Shown here: one piece after another, positions 9,502 to 22,194 of the stretch
Numbering within the stretch: the first letter of the stretch is position 1
How the letters are laid out: each line of letters begins with the position of its first letter
Source of the DNA: Flaveria trinervia
Taxonomy: Eukaryota > Streptophyta > Magnoliopsida > Asterales > Asteraceae
Direction: 5' to 3'
NCBI GenBank assembly: GCA_025506515.1
Contig: CM046452.1
Coordinates: 67,823,060 to 67,887,059, forward strand
Length of the DNA stretch: 64,000 nt
Notes under the pieces: model-generated
What the model was told of the DNA's origin: nothing
Databases searched by the model: none
What the model saw: the letters and a program-made list of their open reading frames with translations, nothing else
Made by a program: the position numbers and the translations under genes

Positions 9502-10980
9502 TTAGGAATCAATAGTCATTAGCTGGACATACGAGTCACAACTGACTAGGAAGAGGAGAGGTCAACAATGGAGCTATGAGTACTATTCGTAAAGGGAAGG
9601 GCAAGACCAGCGCTTTCGTATATTTCTACTCGTCTATACATTCGATTAGCAAACGAAAGATTAGGAGATTGGATCTAGAAAACACTTCCAATATTGACAA
9701 CTATATATGGCCCTCATTCAACTGAAAGTAGGAAATAAATCACGGCATGACAAATAACTTAGTCTCCTTCTACGCTTCGACTCAATCACCTACCTAACGT
9801 CTTAGAAACAATCCGTTAGATAGCAACTATCTAATATTTAAGCTCTTCACCGATCAAGGTCTTTCATCTAGAAAGTCATTGTACGATGTTCTCCAACCTT
9901 GACAAATAAAATAGGCGGCCTTTTAGAGAGTAGTAGAATCATATCAACACAGTTAAACATACATTTAATGAAGATTTTAGATTTGTGATGTTTGTGCTTT
10001 TGTTGTGGAGCTTGAGGTTTTGTGAATAAGAAACAATAAGTCTCGGGAGGGGTACATTATAATTTTGGTGGCTAAATTTAATATACTAGATTTGAAAAAT
10101 AAAAAAAATAATGGTAGTAACTTGTAAGAATTACATACAATATGATTGAGAAAACAGCTCGACTATATAAATAGTATATCACAAATTGTAAGTCATGAAT
10201 CAAGCTTTATATTTTATCTTTCTAAAATTGTGAAGGGTTTAATTACTCATATTATTCTATGTAACAATATGGTTTTACGTAACTAAAATACATTTAATTT
10301 GATCAGTTGCTCAAAGATTTGAATATAACAAAAAAGTGATTCATGAGATTAGGTGTAAAATAATTATAACGGTGTACTATTATAAGGTATTACGTTAATG
10401 ATTTAGCGTGTGAACATATTTTTGGAAGATTTATTTTTATTCTAGGTCTCCATGTATATACACGTGAAAGTGTTTCATTTAATGTTGATATTATTTTCAA
10501 AAATAATAGTGTGATAATTAACATAATTTACAAATCAATCTTAAAAACAAAGGATGTGTTTATTAAACATAAGGATGTTAAATAGAAAAATGAAACATAA
10601 TTACGAGTATGCAAAACCCTAACTTTTTCATACACACATGATAACATATCATTAAAGTTATTCATAAAATATTTATTATTCATAAAAATAAAATATTTAT
10701 TTATTTTTCACGCAATATTCTATATGTATCACTTAAGTCATTATAAACTAGGTGTAAGCCATTCAATACTAGTGTTAATCCGTTCAAAACTATATCTAAG
10801 CCTTTCAAGGTTCTTAAATAATTACACAAGGTTCTTAATCAGTCGTTCAAGGTTCTTATTAAATTAAGCAAGTTGGAATATTAAATACGCAAGTTTCTTC
10901 AAAACCTTCAACTTCCACCTTACATAGCGGTAAGGAATGAAAATAAGTTGGCGGAAGAAAATACCTCATAGTGTATAAAC
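9502..10980. other. Intergenic DNA, nothing recognised
   Basis: 9502-9960 is less AT-rich than its surroundings and may be a decayed element, but no domain or terminal repeat is visible. 10740-10900 repeats the phrase ttcaaggttctta several times. No gene is seen. Confidence 0.35.
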
Positions 10981-12000
10981 TGTGACACCCTAAGTCAAGG
11001 TTTGGTAAATTAAACGTTTTAAGAACTACTCTAAGTAGATAGTATACATCTATACACCTTATTAGAGATTGTTGAGTTGAGTTTATGTGTTGACCTTATA
11101 TGAACTTCTCATATTTTTTCATGATGGTACGTGAACATGCATGCATGAATATTTATGTAGATATACGTGCAATTCTTGCATGAATCTTGTGATTGTTAAA
11201 TCTTAGGATTATGTGATTAGTGCTTGAATGTTAAATGCTTTAATTACATGTAATGTATTAAAATTTGAAAATTAACTACTAATCAAGTTAATATCTAAAA
11301 AAATTATGTAAAAAACCAAAACTAAACCAATCTTAAACATCTAAACATTAACTAAAGCACTGACCTTAACATTTGTATTGGCTCATTAGGACATCAACTA
11401 AACTTAATGACTAAGAGAGTCATTAGTCTCGTAGCTCGACACCTATAAAGAACAAACACTAAGCAACCTTACCCTAAAAACAACTACATCATCACCTTAA
11501 GCTAGGCCTAATGATGATACTTCCTACTACCTTGAAGCCCTCGGCTGAATACCACCTTCACAACCCCAAACCTCCATAACCGTAAACCACCACAACCGCC
11601 ATCATCATCACTTCTCTTGGATCTATCCCTTCTTGATTCTCAAATCACCTCCACCATCACCCTATTACTCTCGGTCCTCACATCATACAACAACATCACC
11701 ATCTTTTGCTCACCAACCGATCCCCAACCTCAGGAACATCATAACACCAAGTTGTCTTCTACAAGCTTGTGATCAACCTCCAAGTCCAAGAACCACCACA
11801 CCAAGCGGATCATCAAGGATCTAGCCAAGCAACTCCCTTAGTCTTTCTTCACCCTGAAACAAGGTTTGATTCTTAAATCCACAAACTAACAAGCTAAGAA
11901 GTGTATATATGTTTAACTAACATATATAACCAACCCTTTAAAGTTAAATCATCAAGGTTATTCACAAAACCTCATCAACACATATTTTTTATAAAAAATT
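10981..12000 (+). mobile_element. Possible degraded LTR fragment
   Basis: The block starts TGTGACACCCTAAG, a common LTR start in plant Ty3/gypsy elements. It holds a TATA-like CCTATAAAGAAC near 11450, followed by CA-rich leader-like sequence (ccaccacaaccgccatcatc). No second LTR, primer site or polyprotein is next to it, so it could be a decayed solo LTR. The right end is arbitrary. A 63-codon frame at 11633 is low-complexity Pro/Ser/Thr and is not called as a gene. Confidence 0.3.
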
Positions 12001-12553
12001 AGTAAGAAAAAGGATTCAAAAACAGAAAACTTAAAAGTTTTATAAATATCAAGGATTTGAACAAATATAAAGGATTTAAAGGGTTAAAACATGTGATAAA
12101 TAGATTAAAAACTTATATGATTATGATTGTGGGAATAAAATCTTAGAATTTATTAGAAACTATTAGAAATAATTATCTATAATTTATGGGGTAATAATAT
12201 TAAATACATTAATTTATATGATTAATTCAAGAAAATAGAAGAAAAATATCAAACATAAAATCTGGACTCAATAAAAGTATGAGTAAATTACAATTTTTAT
12301 TATTTAAAAATGATTAAAATTATGGATCTTATCCTTAAACTTTCATAATTACACTTAACGTTTTTTATTTAAAACTTATCACACTTTATGTCATTTCAAC
12401 TGCCAAATATTAATTTTTTCAGTTAGTTTTGTGTAAATAACCGTTTTACCATTGTTACTTAAAGGACGAAATCTGTAATTTTTTACTACTATTTTTTCTT
12501 TATGTTTTTATTTTATTTACTTTATCTTTTTTAATACACTTTTTATTTTATAA
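12001..12553. other. AT-rich intergenic DNA next to element C
   Basis: No coding signal. Around 12285-12490 the phrases gagtaaattacaa and cttaacgttttttattt look like a dispersed repeat, but I cannot define its ends. Target duplication TCTTA of element C is at 12554-12558. Confidence 0.35.
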
Positions 12554-12558
12554 TCTTA

Positions 12559-13275
12559 TGTTAGAGGACCATGTACGTACGGAGTACTAACTGATTCCGC
12601 GTTATACCGGATCAAATAGTGTGGAATCCTATTTGATTGGCGATCCAATCAGTGAGAACGATTACCCGATCGATATAAGATTGAAACTAAACGTTATGAA
12701 TGAATCGGAATCGACCAGGAACGATCTATGAACTTGGACAAGATGTTTGGGATGCTCTGGATGGCTAGGGTATATGTGTATGCATAATCTCTCTTCAAGT
12801 GTTTTGTTTTTCCAAGAATTAGGTGGTATTTATAGGTTAGTGATTTCCATTCGTACGACTGAATCATTAGCATGGTTCAGTCGTGCGACTGAATCATGCG
12901 ATTGAGTCATACGCACGACTGAAGGTTCAGTCGTGCGACTGAGTCAATCTTATGTCTTAATCATACGACTGATCCAGTCTCCTGGTTCAGTCGTGCGACT
13001 GGTCCATAAGCATGATGTATTCATGCGTATGGTCCATAAGTATGGGCCATTAGCATGAATACTCATCCGACTCTGTTAAACACATTACTCAATCATTATT
13101 GACTTAGAATTATGTACAACAACCACAAACCTATATAAGAAGTCATACATATGAATTACAGATAAATACACATCAAATCATATATCATATTTCATTACAT
13201 TGTCAAATTACACATATGTAAGAAATGAAAAACTTTTATATTTAAGCACATAAACTAGGTACACATGTATCTACA
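12559..13275 (-). repeat. 3' LTR of element C
   Basis: 717-bp LTR bounded on the plus strand by TGTTAGAGG and TGTATCTACA. A TATA box TATAAATA (minus sense, 12827-12834) has clusters of the palindrome TCAGTCGTGCGACTGA and variants upstream of it (12850-13030). The polypurine tract ccaaggaagagtt lies directly inside it at about 13276-13289. Confidence 0.9.
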
Positions 13276-13402
13276 AACTCTTCCTTGGACCTAGTTTCCT
13301 CTATTGTCTAACATTCTTCACATGTTCTTGGAATTTCTTGTATTTCTCCTCTTTTGTGACTCCTGCATGTATTTCAAAAGCAAAGCAAAGTCTTATCACA
13401 TA

Positions 13403-15974
13403 CTATAGAGCTTGTACAATATCTTGCATATCATAGAACAGTGGCCACTTGTATAATATATAGACATCTTCTGCTGACAAGTTAGTAAGCCACATTGGTT
13501 CGAATACCCGGATAGTATCTATTTTTCCATCTCTGTTCAAAACTATGACCGCTTCCCCTATCCGCCAGTCATAATACCACCATTTGAAGTGTGGAGTGAA
13601 CACCTGAGGCATTTCCCGTAAGGAAATCTTTGACATCGTGCGCGGGGGAATCCACTTTAGCACCACTTTAGGTCTTCCAGATATAAGGTCCACTTCAGAC
13701 TTACGGATGTACCTCTTCGGTTGTTAAGGTCTGAAGTTTACCCACCTGTTGTGATATTCTTTCTTTAAAGTAGCCTCAAACCATCTTGACATCTTCCTTG
13801 TATTTGCATATATAAGATCTAAATATGCCAAATGGTTGAGCTCAAAACCAGGAAGAGTCTTCAGATCATGAGGATATCTGAAGTACTCGATTCCTTTCTC
13901 CCTTTTCACAGTATATACCTCTAAGTCTTCAAAATACGCCCACGCTATAATCTTGCCTAACACTTTCTAATGTCATTTGACTCTATAAAGCTTTGTGTAG
14001 GCATTCGGCTTTGGGGCCGAGCGTTAGGCTTTCATCTCTACAAAACAAGCTGCCCATTCAGCTTTCTCGATATCAACATTAGAAACCGAAGCTTGGGCTT
14101 GGCTTTCATCTTATTCTTTCTTCTTTTCCATCTCTTTTATTTTCTCAAACGTAGCACTGCCAAAAGTATCACCCAAGTTGGGTATAACATTACCTTCGTG
14201 GTCAGTGTACTCTGGATAATGCTTAGCAGTGATATCCGCGATCTTAATTTCATCTACATCGTTCAGCTCATCATCACTCACAACATCTACTTCTGGAGAA
14301 TTCTTTACAAGCTCATCAAGATTTAGTCTAAACATTTCAGTGAGCTATTCGTCCATCAGATCATGAATAATCTCTCCCTCTTCCGAAGTGTAGCTCACAG
14401 ATCTCCTGACTATCCCTTGCAAGTCAAGAATCATTATAAGTTAAGTCTTAACTTGCTGAAGCGGTTCAACATCATACTCGTCTGTCTGTTGAGCTTCATC
14501 TATTGATTAAACATTAAGCGCATCATACATAAGTCATTATATAAAACATTAAAACATAAACAAACATAGATGATTGTTAATTACATTAATGTAATATACA
14601 ATTTAGGTACAAAAGTTTTTTAAATACAAAGACATCTAATAATTACTTTTGTCTTGATCTGTCGGTTCTTCAGCTGGAGGAGCGGAGGATGAGGCTCCTT
14701 GATCTTGGTTTCTTTTCGTGCGCCTCTCCTGAGCTTGAGGATTTCAGGCTGACGCAGATGCATCACCTTCCTGATCACCATCATCCTCTTTATCTTTACC
14801 ACTCGATCCTCCTTCATTAACCTCTTCCTCAGAATCATATTTATCCTCATCATCATCAACATCATCATCATCAACATCATCATCATCACCATCATCACCA
14901 TCCTTAATCTTTAATGGCTCGCTCTTTGATCCCTTGAGCTTTAGCAGTATCTTCTTCTTCTTCTTCTTCTTATTCTCAAGCTCCTCTATCCTCTTCACCA
15001 AAGACAACACCAGCTCATTTTGACTAGCAAGTACATGGTGGGCTCGGCCTAGAGCTCTCTCATACTGGGCACTCTTCTCGCTGAGCTGCACGATTTGCTT
15101 TGCCTCCATCATCTTGTGTAGCTGAGTAGCTTTTAGCTCATCGGTGGCAAGCAGCCTTAGCATAATGCTGTTGAGGTTAGCAAGCTGTTCCTTTAACCCG
15201 ATATTAGGTAGAGTGGATCCATCTGTGAATGTGGATTGGGAGGAGGGACTAGCTTGGTGAGTGGTGGTGGTAGTGGTGGATGTGTTGAATATGGGAGGTG
15301 GAATCGGAGTGGGATGTGGTGGAGTGGCTATGGTAGTGGTGGTGGGAGGAGTGATAGTGGTAGTGGGAGGAGTGGTGGTGGTAGTAGTAGCTGTGGTGGT
15401 GGTGGTAGTGGTAGTGGTGGTGGCTGTGGCAGTAGAGGTGGCTATGGCAGTAGGTGTGGTTGTGGCAGTGGCAGTAGAAGAAGTATCAATGTAAACCTCA
15501 GCCTCTTACTCTTCTTCCCATGGGGATGGGCCATTCTCTTCTTCCTAGAGCCCTTTGCAATAGGCGTTCCCCTTTGGCTGCTGGGTTGATCAGGGGTATA
15601 AGTAGGATCAGTAACATCAGTAGCAACACCCCTCGACTCGGCCTAGCGTCCGCAACCACCTCTATCCCTCTATCGTTGGCCACAACCCGACTCCTGACAG
15701 TCCTCACTAACGGCTCATCATCCGACTCCTTATCTTCATCGACCAAGAAGTCTAGGTGGTAAGCAGCCCTTTCTGTTCCACCAGGTGCCTCACCACCTTG
15801 ACCCTGATCATCGTCATTATCGTCGTCTTTTTCTTCATCTGTGGGTGCCATGGGCTCAACATCGGAGTCACTGTCATCATGACGCCACTTCTTGCGAGAT
15901 GGCGCCACATAGTCTGCGTTGGCCAAATGACCAAACAGTCTCCTCACCGGGGGCTTTACTTGCTTCCCCCGTAG
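13403..15974 (-). pseudogene. ORF3 of element C, middle and C-terminal part
   Basis: Broken frames on the minus strand collinear with ORF3 of element D. From the N-terminal side: an acidic segment (15498-15947, runs of Asp/Glu), a long Thr/Pro-rich low-complexity stretch (about 15200-15500), a coiled coil (14744-15163, SLVKRIEELENKKKKKKK) followed by an Asp-rich run, an acidic segment at 14111-14335, and a conserved C-terminal domain (13403-13963) with FTPHFKWWYYDW, GEAVIVLNRDG and LYKWPLFYD. Stops and frameshifts separate the pieces, and element E cuts the N-terminal part away at 15975. I see no membrane segment. Its function is unknown; it is discussed as a finding. Confidence 0.75.
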
Positions 15975-15979
15975 ACCTT

Positions 15980-16777
15980 TGTAGAGATTAATGAAGAGGC
16001 TGATGCAACCTAAACATCCAATGTCTATCCTGCATGCTGCACAAGTACTATAAAGAAGAATGCTTAGGAAGTTTCACACATGCAACAAAAATATTCTAAG
16101 TGTGAAATCTTCCGAAGCCAAGACCAATATCTTCCGAAGCCAAATATGAAGTCTTCTGAAGCCTTAGAGACGAAGTCTTCTGAAGGTTCATCTTATGAAG
16201 ACAGATTTCTTCCGAAGACTTTTGACCCATGCTTTATGTGATGTATTTTTCCATAAAGCTGGACACCTTTCCATTGCACCTCTGTAAGGTCACCAACTTA
16301 CATGAGTTGGTGAAAAGGTCCATGCTTTTGGTAACTGTACATTGAGGTCTTGAGTCTGTAACTTTCTACTTCATGTATTTTATCCTTTTTGTAATAGATA
16401 AGGATATGAGCTATGGCATGTCATAGTCACTAGTCAAAAGGCAATCTGCCTTTTGACTCTATAATTGATTTTGTTTTGTGTCTAGTCAATTGTATCCAGC
16501 TGGCTTTCAAAGTATAGCCGGCTATAGGATGTAGTATAAGTATCTCATGTTCTTGTATCTTTGAATTATGTTTTATAACACTTGTAATAGAACATAGAGA
16601 AAGAAATATACTGCATTCTTGAAAACCATATACTTTTGTTCTTTGTGTTCTGTCTCTTTCATTACTTGTGTTCTTAGTGTCTTACCTTGGTTAATCCAGT
16701 TTACTGTTTAGTTAAGTTTAGTTAATCTCCTCTTTGTGTTATTGTGTTGTAACTCTACACCCTTCAACGATCCTGCA
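15980..16777 (+). repeat. 5' LTR of element E
   Basis: Starts TGTAGAGATTAATG and ends CGATCCTGCA. The upstream part carries repeated CTTCCGAAG-type palindromes (about 16107-16220). A TATA-like TATAAGTA lies at 16535-16542. Confidence 0.93.
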
Positions 16778-16779
16778 TT

Positions 16780-16791
16780 TGGTATCAGAGC
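16780..16791 (+). promoter_or_regulatory. Primer-binding site of element E (tRNA-Met)
   Basis: TGGTATCAGAGC, two bases after the 5' LTR, is complementary to the 3' end of initiator tRNA-Met, the usual primer for Ty1/copia reverse transcription. Confidence 0.9.
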
Positions 16792-16862
16792 ATTTTCAGG
16801 CTCTTGATATAAGATCTCACCATCTTAAGATCCTTCACACACACAAATACTAAACTTTTCAA

Positions 16863-18103
16863 ATGGCAGCCATTTCCAAGACTGATATGGAAACTAGAAC
16901 CATGAACAAGTCCCCACTGATCACTCTTGATGAGTTTGACACCTGGTGTTTAAGAATGGAAGGTTTTATCAGGTCTCTTGATTCAAGAATGTGGGAGTCT
17001 ATTGAGAATGGACCTTTCATACCTAGCACCCCTTCTGCTACTGGTGCTGGTATGATCCCCAAGATGTGACTAACTACTCTGATGAAGATAGTAAGAGAGT
17101 AGAGATTGACAGAAAAGCCATGACAGCCCTTCATACAGCCCTTCCAAACTCTGTGTATAGAGGTTTCAAGAAGTGCAAAATAGCCAAGCAGCTGTGGGAT
17201 GCACTGAAGCTGATGTATGAGGGTTCCTCTGAAGCCAAGGAGAACAAGAAGGATCTCCTAAAGCAGCAGTTTGAAAACTTCACCTTCAAAACAGGTGAAA
17301 CCATGACTCAGCAGTACTTCAGGTATGTTGAGATTGTGGATATCCTAGTGGATGGAGGAGTCTCTCTTGAGAACAGAGACATTGTAAGGAAGTTCATGTC
17401 CTCACTTCCTAGGTAATGGACACACTACTGTGTGGTGATCAAGAGAAGTCAAAACCCCAAAACTCTTAATCTGACAGAGTTATATGGGATTCTCAGTGGC
17501 TACCAGATGGAGATGAACATGCAAGGTTCATCTGGCAACTCCAACAATCAAATGGGTTCAGCCCTACATGTTGTTGAAAGGGATAGCATAAAACCCAAAC
17601 ATCATCTCATATGCTACCCTGACAACTCACCAAAGGGCCCTTTCATCACCTTCCCAGAGACACCAAGAGAGAACTACACTCAAGGAAGCCCATTCCAAGA
17701 GACAAGCTCTTCTCAAGCTTTTGTGTCTTCTGATGAAAGCTGTGGAAACTCTCTTTTCACTCTTGAAGACCTGTACTGTATTCATCTAGATGATCTGGAA
17801 TACATGGAAATAGTCCAGCAGATGGCTCATCTCACTCACAGAGCCAAGAAGTTCTACAAGAGGACTGGAAGGAAGTTTCCAAGCAATGCAACCAGTGGAA
17901 AGTTTGGCCTGGACAAAGGCAAAGTCAAGTGTTACAACTATAACTTGATGGGACACTTTGCCATAGAGTGTAAGGCACCTAAAACAAATGGTGGCCAAAC
18001 ACAGTCTAGACCAAACTACACTGACAAAGCTCTCCAGAATGAGAAGTCAAAGCAGCAGGCTGCTGTTGCTGTCGAAGAAAGAGGCTTTGACTGGAGTTTT
18101 TAG
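16863..18103 (+). pseudogene. Element E gag (capsid and nucleocapsid), broken
   Basis: The start at 16863 (MAAISKTDMETR) follows the leader. Segments at 16863-17069, 17066-17416 and 17432-18103 together match copia gag: a capsid-like helical region with KQLWDALKLMYEG and LKQQFENF, then FYKRTGRKF and a zinc knuckle. The knuckle reads CYNYNLMGHFAIEC, so the second cysteine of C-x2-C-x4-H-x4-C is replaced by Tyr (codon at 17939-17941). A stop or frameshift separates the pieces near 17066 and 17416. Confidence 0.88.
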
Positions 18104-18130
18104 GTGGAAGATGCTACTCCTAACTAAGCA

Positions 18131-18835
18131 TTGAAGGCAGATCATGATGAAGCCAAGGTATTAGAACATCTCTATACTCCTGAATGCATTGCTAAAGTTA
18201 ATAGATACATGTCCTATAACCTGGAGATGAGATCTGAACTTGAGTCCTTAAACATTTTAAAATCTGATTTTAGAAAGTCTGAAAATGATTATAAACTGAA
18301 GATAGAGGACCTTGAGAAAACCATTTTAGTTCTAAAACTTGAACACATAGATTTTAGGACTCAAATCAAAGATCTCATAACCAAGTTAACTGAGTGCCAG
18401 ACTGAGCTTGTGATCAGCAAAGCCAGGGCAGAAAAGAGTGTTCTTGAAGAAAAGACCTTCAAAAACATGATATCCTCATCCCTGCACAACAAAGTGTGCT
18501 ATCAAAACAGGCAGGGACTGGGATCAAATGAGATAGCTCCTCCACACATAATCTTGTCTGTAAGATCTCCTAGGTGTGGAACTTGTGAAGATGAGCTTCC
18601 TCTCATAGATCCTATGAGTGAAGAGGATGAAGAAGAGATAGTGAAGAATTCCTCTGAGAAGAGTGAAGAGGAGGATTCTAAGAAGGGCCACTATCCTTCT
18701 GAGGAGAAAAAGAAGATTGTGATAACCAAGTCCATGAGAAAGAACTTGATCAGAAAGAGCAAAAGAAAGGCAAGGAAGGCTCAAGAGATCAAGACTACTT
18801 TTGACTCTAAGCAGAAACAAGTTTCATCTCTGTAG
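18131..18835 (+). pseudogene. Element E gag-protease linker, coiled coil
   Basis: A 234-codon frame rich in Lys, Glu and Leu with heptad-like stretches (KIEDLEKTILVLKLE, FRTQIKDLITKLTE). An acidic run EEDEEEIVK and a basic tail follow. Linkers of this type occur in the extended Gag of SIRE-type elements; a similar one is in D at 51024-51782. No enzymatic motif. Confidence 0.65.
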
Positions 18836-19054
18836 GGCTTAAAGTGGTAGGGACTGAAGACATCAACCAAAACTCTTCTTCTAAGAGTTCTGGTTCTTGT
18901 TCAACTCATCTTAGTAACAAGAAGAAGACTGATCTGCTATGTACCACTGCTGCACACCTGGACCATCAAACTCCAAGTACAGTTCCTAGCCTAAAGGAAC
19001 TATCTTAGCATCTGCAAAGATGAAAGTGGAGAAGGGATGTGACCAAAGGAAGTC

Positions 19055-19870
19055 TTGTTCCCAGCAGAAGACTCTTGTGAAGAAGAAATGATGTGTGTCA
19101 TGTGTGAAAGTACCTCTCACATTGCTAAAGATTGTCCATACAATCCTAAAGGTACTTTCCATATGACCAAGACAAAGACTTCAAAGAGTTCTAAGAAGAT
19201 TCAAGCTTCGGAAGGAAAACCTGTTTCCTTCAGAAGCTCCAAGTCTAAGAAGAAGGGAAGTGGAAAATTACCCTTGGAAGAAAAGTTGGTCTCGGAAGAA
19301 AGGAGTTCTTCCGAAGCACTGAAGTCTGCGGTAGTGTCTGCAGAATCTTCCGAAGGTTCAGTCATCAAAACTTCCGAAGTTCCAAAAGCTTCCGAAGTTT
19401 TGAAGGTCAAGTCCAAAACTCCAAAGGTGTTGTGGAAGTCTAAGAAAGACCAAGTGACTGAGAAATCTCCATCAACAATAGCTCAAGATCCTCTTAGTAC
19501 AACCATAGGATCTATTACTGTTGAATTACCTTCTGTTAATGAGCCCAAGACAAGGCTTGGGTTTCCAAATGTAACTAATCATTTTCTTTGTGTAGGGACA
19601 GCTGAAGACAAACAAAAATGTCTGGATCATTGATAGTGGCTGTTCCAGGCACATGACAGGCAATAGGTCACTACTCCATAACTTTGAAAGAATTGATGGA
19701 GGACCAGTTGCTTTTGGAGGAGATGAAGGTGGTTACATTTCTATAAAGGGCAAGGTCACAAATGGTAAGCTCAGCATTGATAAGGTAAACTTTGTCAAAG
19801 AGCTTGGGTACAATCTTCTGAGTGTATCTCAATTTTGTGATCAGAGTCATAACATGCTCTTTACTAAGCA
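19055..19870 (+). pseudogene. Element E second zinc knuckle and aspartic protease, frameshifted
   Basis: A second CCHC knuckle (CVMCESTSHIAKDC) is intact near 19091-19132, followed by a Ser/Lys-rich linker in which TCCGAA/TCGGAA codons repeat as SE pairs. The protease follows with the copia signature WIIDSGCSRHMTGN at about 19622-19663. The D-S-G catalytic motif is present, but a shift in the A-run near 19612-19618 puts the protease out of frame with the knuckle. Residues after the active site (LGYNLLSVSQFCD) match the copia protease. Confidence 0.8.
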
Positions 19871-19894
19871 TGAGTCATTGTTCTCAAGCATGGT

Positions 19895-20550
19895 GTGGTC
19901 ATTCCTCATGAGCATATCCTGCTTAGAGCCCCTAGGAAAGGGAACATGTACAAGATGGAATTGCAAGAAACATGTCCCTCTGGAGAAGTTTTATGCTTTC
20001 TGTCTAAAGCTAATAGTGATGAGTCTTTCCTATGGCATAAAAGAATGTGCCATGTAAACTTTAAGAACATGAACAGATTAGTTAAAAATGATTTGGTAAC
20101 TGGAATACCAAAGAAAGAGTTTACAAGTGATGACCATTGTTTTGCATGCCTGAAAGGGAAGCAACATAAGGTATCTCACAAGCCTAAGGAAAGGAACTCT
20201 TTGGCCCCACCAGTGTAATGAGTTTAGGAAGGAACTCTTATTGTTTAGTGATCACAGATGACTTTACAAGATTCACCTGGGTTTTCTTCATTAGAACTAA
20301 GGATGAGACTCCGGAGATTCTGAAGAATTTCATCTTAAAGATTGAGAATCAATCTGATCACAAGGTCAAGATCATAAGATGTGATCAAGGAACTGTATTT
20401 AAGAACCAAATCCGTGATACATTCTGTGATGAAAAGGTATTACAAGACAATACAGTGCTCCCAGGACCATGCTGTCTGATTCTAAGCTGCCCATCACCTT
20501 CTGGGAAGAGGCAGTCAACATTGCCTGCTATGTGTAGAATAGAGTTTTAG
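19895..20550 (+). pseudogene. Element E integrase, catalytic region partly deleted
   Basis: The HHCC zinc-binding part is clear (WHKRMCHVN and CFACLKGKQH). The core follows with YCLVITDDFTRFTWVFF and a changed second aspartate block IRCDQGTVFKN (usually SDNGTEFKN). The stretch that should carry the catalytic glutamate is missing: sequence passes from the FCDEK region at about 20430 directly into the downstream TMLSDSKLP block in another frame. Several shifts and a stop near 20217 also break it. Integration activity is lost. Confidence 0.85.
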
Positions 20551-21266
20551 TAGTTAAGACTCATGGCAAGACTCCTTATGAACTTTGGCACAAGAGGAAA
20601 CCTTTCATTGGTTTTCTCTGGTCATTTGGTTTTCCTTGCACCATCTTCAATACCAAAGATCAAATTGCCAAGTTTGCTGAGAAATCAGATGATGGACACT
20701 TTATTGGATACTCTTCTCAAGCTAAGGCTTATAGAGTATACAATCTCAGAACTAGAGTTGTTGAGGAGTCAGCCAATGTGACATTCAATGAACACACACC
20801 CTGTGTTGCTGATTCTGGTCCGGATTGGTTATTTGATCTTTATTTAATTACCAACTGTTTTAACAAATCTTGTGAGAATGTTTTAGGATCTGCAGAAAAT
20901 TTAAATACAGGTGATTCTGATCCAAAATTTGAGCTAAGAAGACCTTCAAGTCATACATCTTCAGCTCCAGTTGGAACTACTTCTGCAAATGAGGTTTATG
21001 TCAGCACTACAATGACAAACTCAACTGATACATCTAGGGTGCCTTCAAATTCTAGCTTAGAGGCTCCACAACCAGATAAGAATACCTCAATTGTAGAAGA
21101 CAATGATGGTGGTGGTGACAGTGATCAAGAATTTCTTAATGCCACTAACCACACCATAGATGAGAACATCAATGATGTCACACACTGCTTGGATCAAGTC
21201 TCTCTTGAAAAGTGTGCTGATATGGTGGGAGAAACATCTATGCCAAATCTAAATTTTCTAATTTAG
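20551..21266 (+). pseudogene. Element E integrase C-terminal part and linker to RT
   Basis: Short shifted frames (20563-20781, 20778-21266) hold the region that normally contains the copia integrase C-terminus and the Ser/Thr-rich linker. Low-complexity acidic and Ser/Thr stretches (NSTDTSRVPSNSS, NDGGGDSDQEF) are visible. No catalytic motif is expected here. Confidence 0.55.
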
Positions 21267-21420
21267 ATCTTTCTCAACAACTTGCTGTGATCCCTCAGCT
21301 TAGGATCCACAAGTCTCACCCCACAACAAACATCATTGGAGATGTTGTCTCAAGGGTAAGAACAAGAGGACAAACCCATGATGCAAATGTTTGTCTTCAC
21401 TCTTGTTTCCTATCCTAGAT

Positions 21421-22190
21421 AGAGCCAAAGAAAGTTGATGAGGCTCTAAAGGATGGAAGTTGGGTTGAAGCTATGCAACGAAAGCTGCTTCATTTCAAAA
21501 AATAGAAAGTTTGGAACCTTTATCTTCTTTCTTGTGGGCAGATTACCATTGGAACCAAATGGGTGTTTAGGAAAAAGAAAGATGATAGAGGCATCATCAT
21601 CAAGAATAAAGCTAGACTCGTTGTTCAAGGATACACAAAAGAAGAAGGGATTGACTACACCGATGCCTTTGCTCCAGTAGCAAGATGGAAGCTGTTAGGA
21701 TATTCCTAGCATTTGCTGCATCCAAGAACTTCAAGGTCTTTCATCTTGATGTGAAGTGTACCTTTTTGTATGGAGTGATTGTTGAAGAAGTATATGTCAA
21801 ACAACCACTTGGTTTTGTAGACCCTGATCATCCTGCTTATGTCTGCAAGCTTGACAAAGCTCTCTACAGGCTGCATCAGGCACCCAGGAAATGGTATGAG
21901 ACACTACCTGAGTATCTTTGTAAACATGTATACAGGAGGGTACTATAGATGGAACTCTCTTCATCAAAGGACAGGGAAATGACATACTGCTAGTTCAAGT
22001 GTATGTGGATGACATCATCTTTGGTTCAACGAATCCAAAGCTCTGCAAAGACTTTGAGAAGCTGATGAAAGACAGATTCGAAATGAGTGCCATGGGGGAA
22101 CTCAATTTCTTTTTGGAATTCAAGTGAAGCAAGTTGAAGATGGCATCTTCATAAGTCAGTCAAGTATGTTCAAGACATACTCAAGAGATT
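21421..22190 (+). pseudogene. Element E reverse transcriptase, broken
   Basis: Copia RT motifs are spread over several frames: GTKWVFRKK, NKARLVVQGY, FAPVAR, then FHLDVKCTFLYG (third motif, normally DVKSAFLHG), KLDKALYRLHQAPRKWY (21850-21894) and the active-site block YVDDIIFGSTN at about 22001-22033. The catalytic aspartates are present, but stops and shifts, for example near 21685 and 21946, prevent expression. Confidence 0.88.
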
Positions 22191-22194
22191 CAAC

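Noticed and set aside
15236..15589. Glycine/valine-rich plus-strand frames
   Set aside because: Reverse strand of the Thr/Pro-rich part of C ORF3; composition follows the low-complexity DNA.
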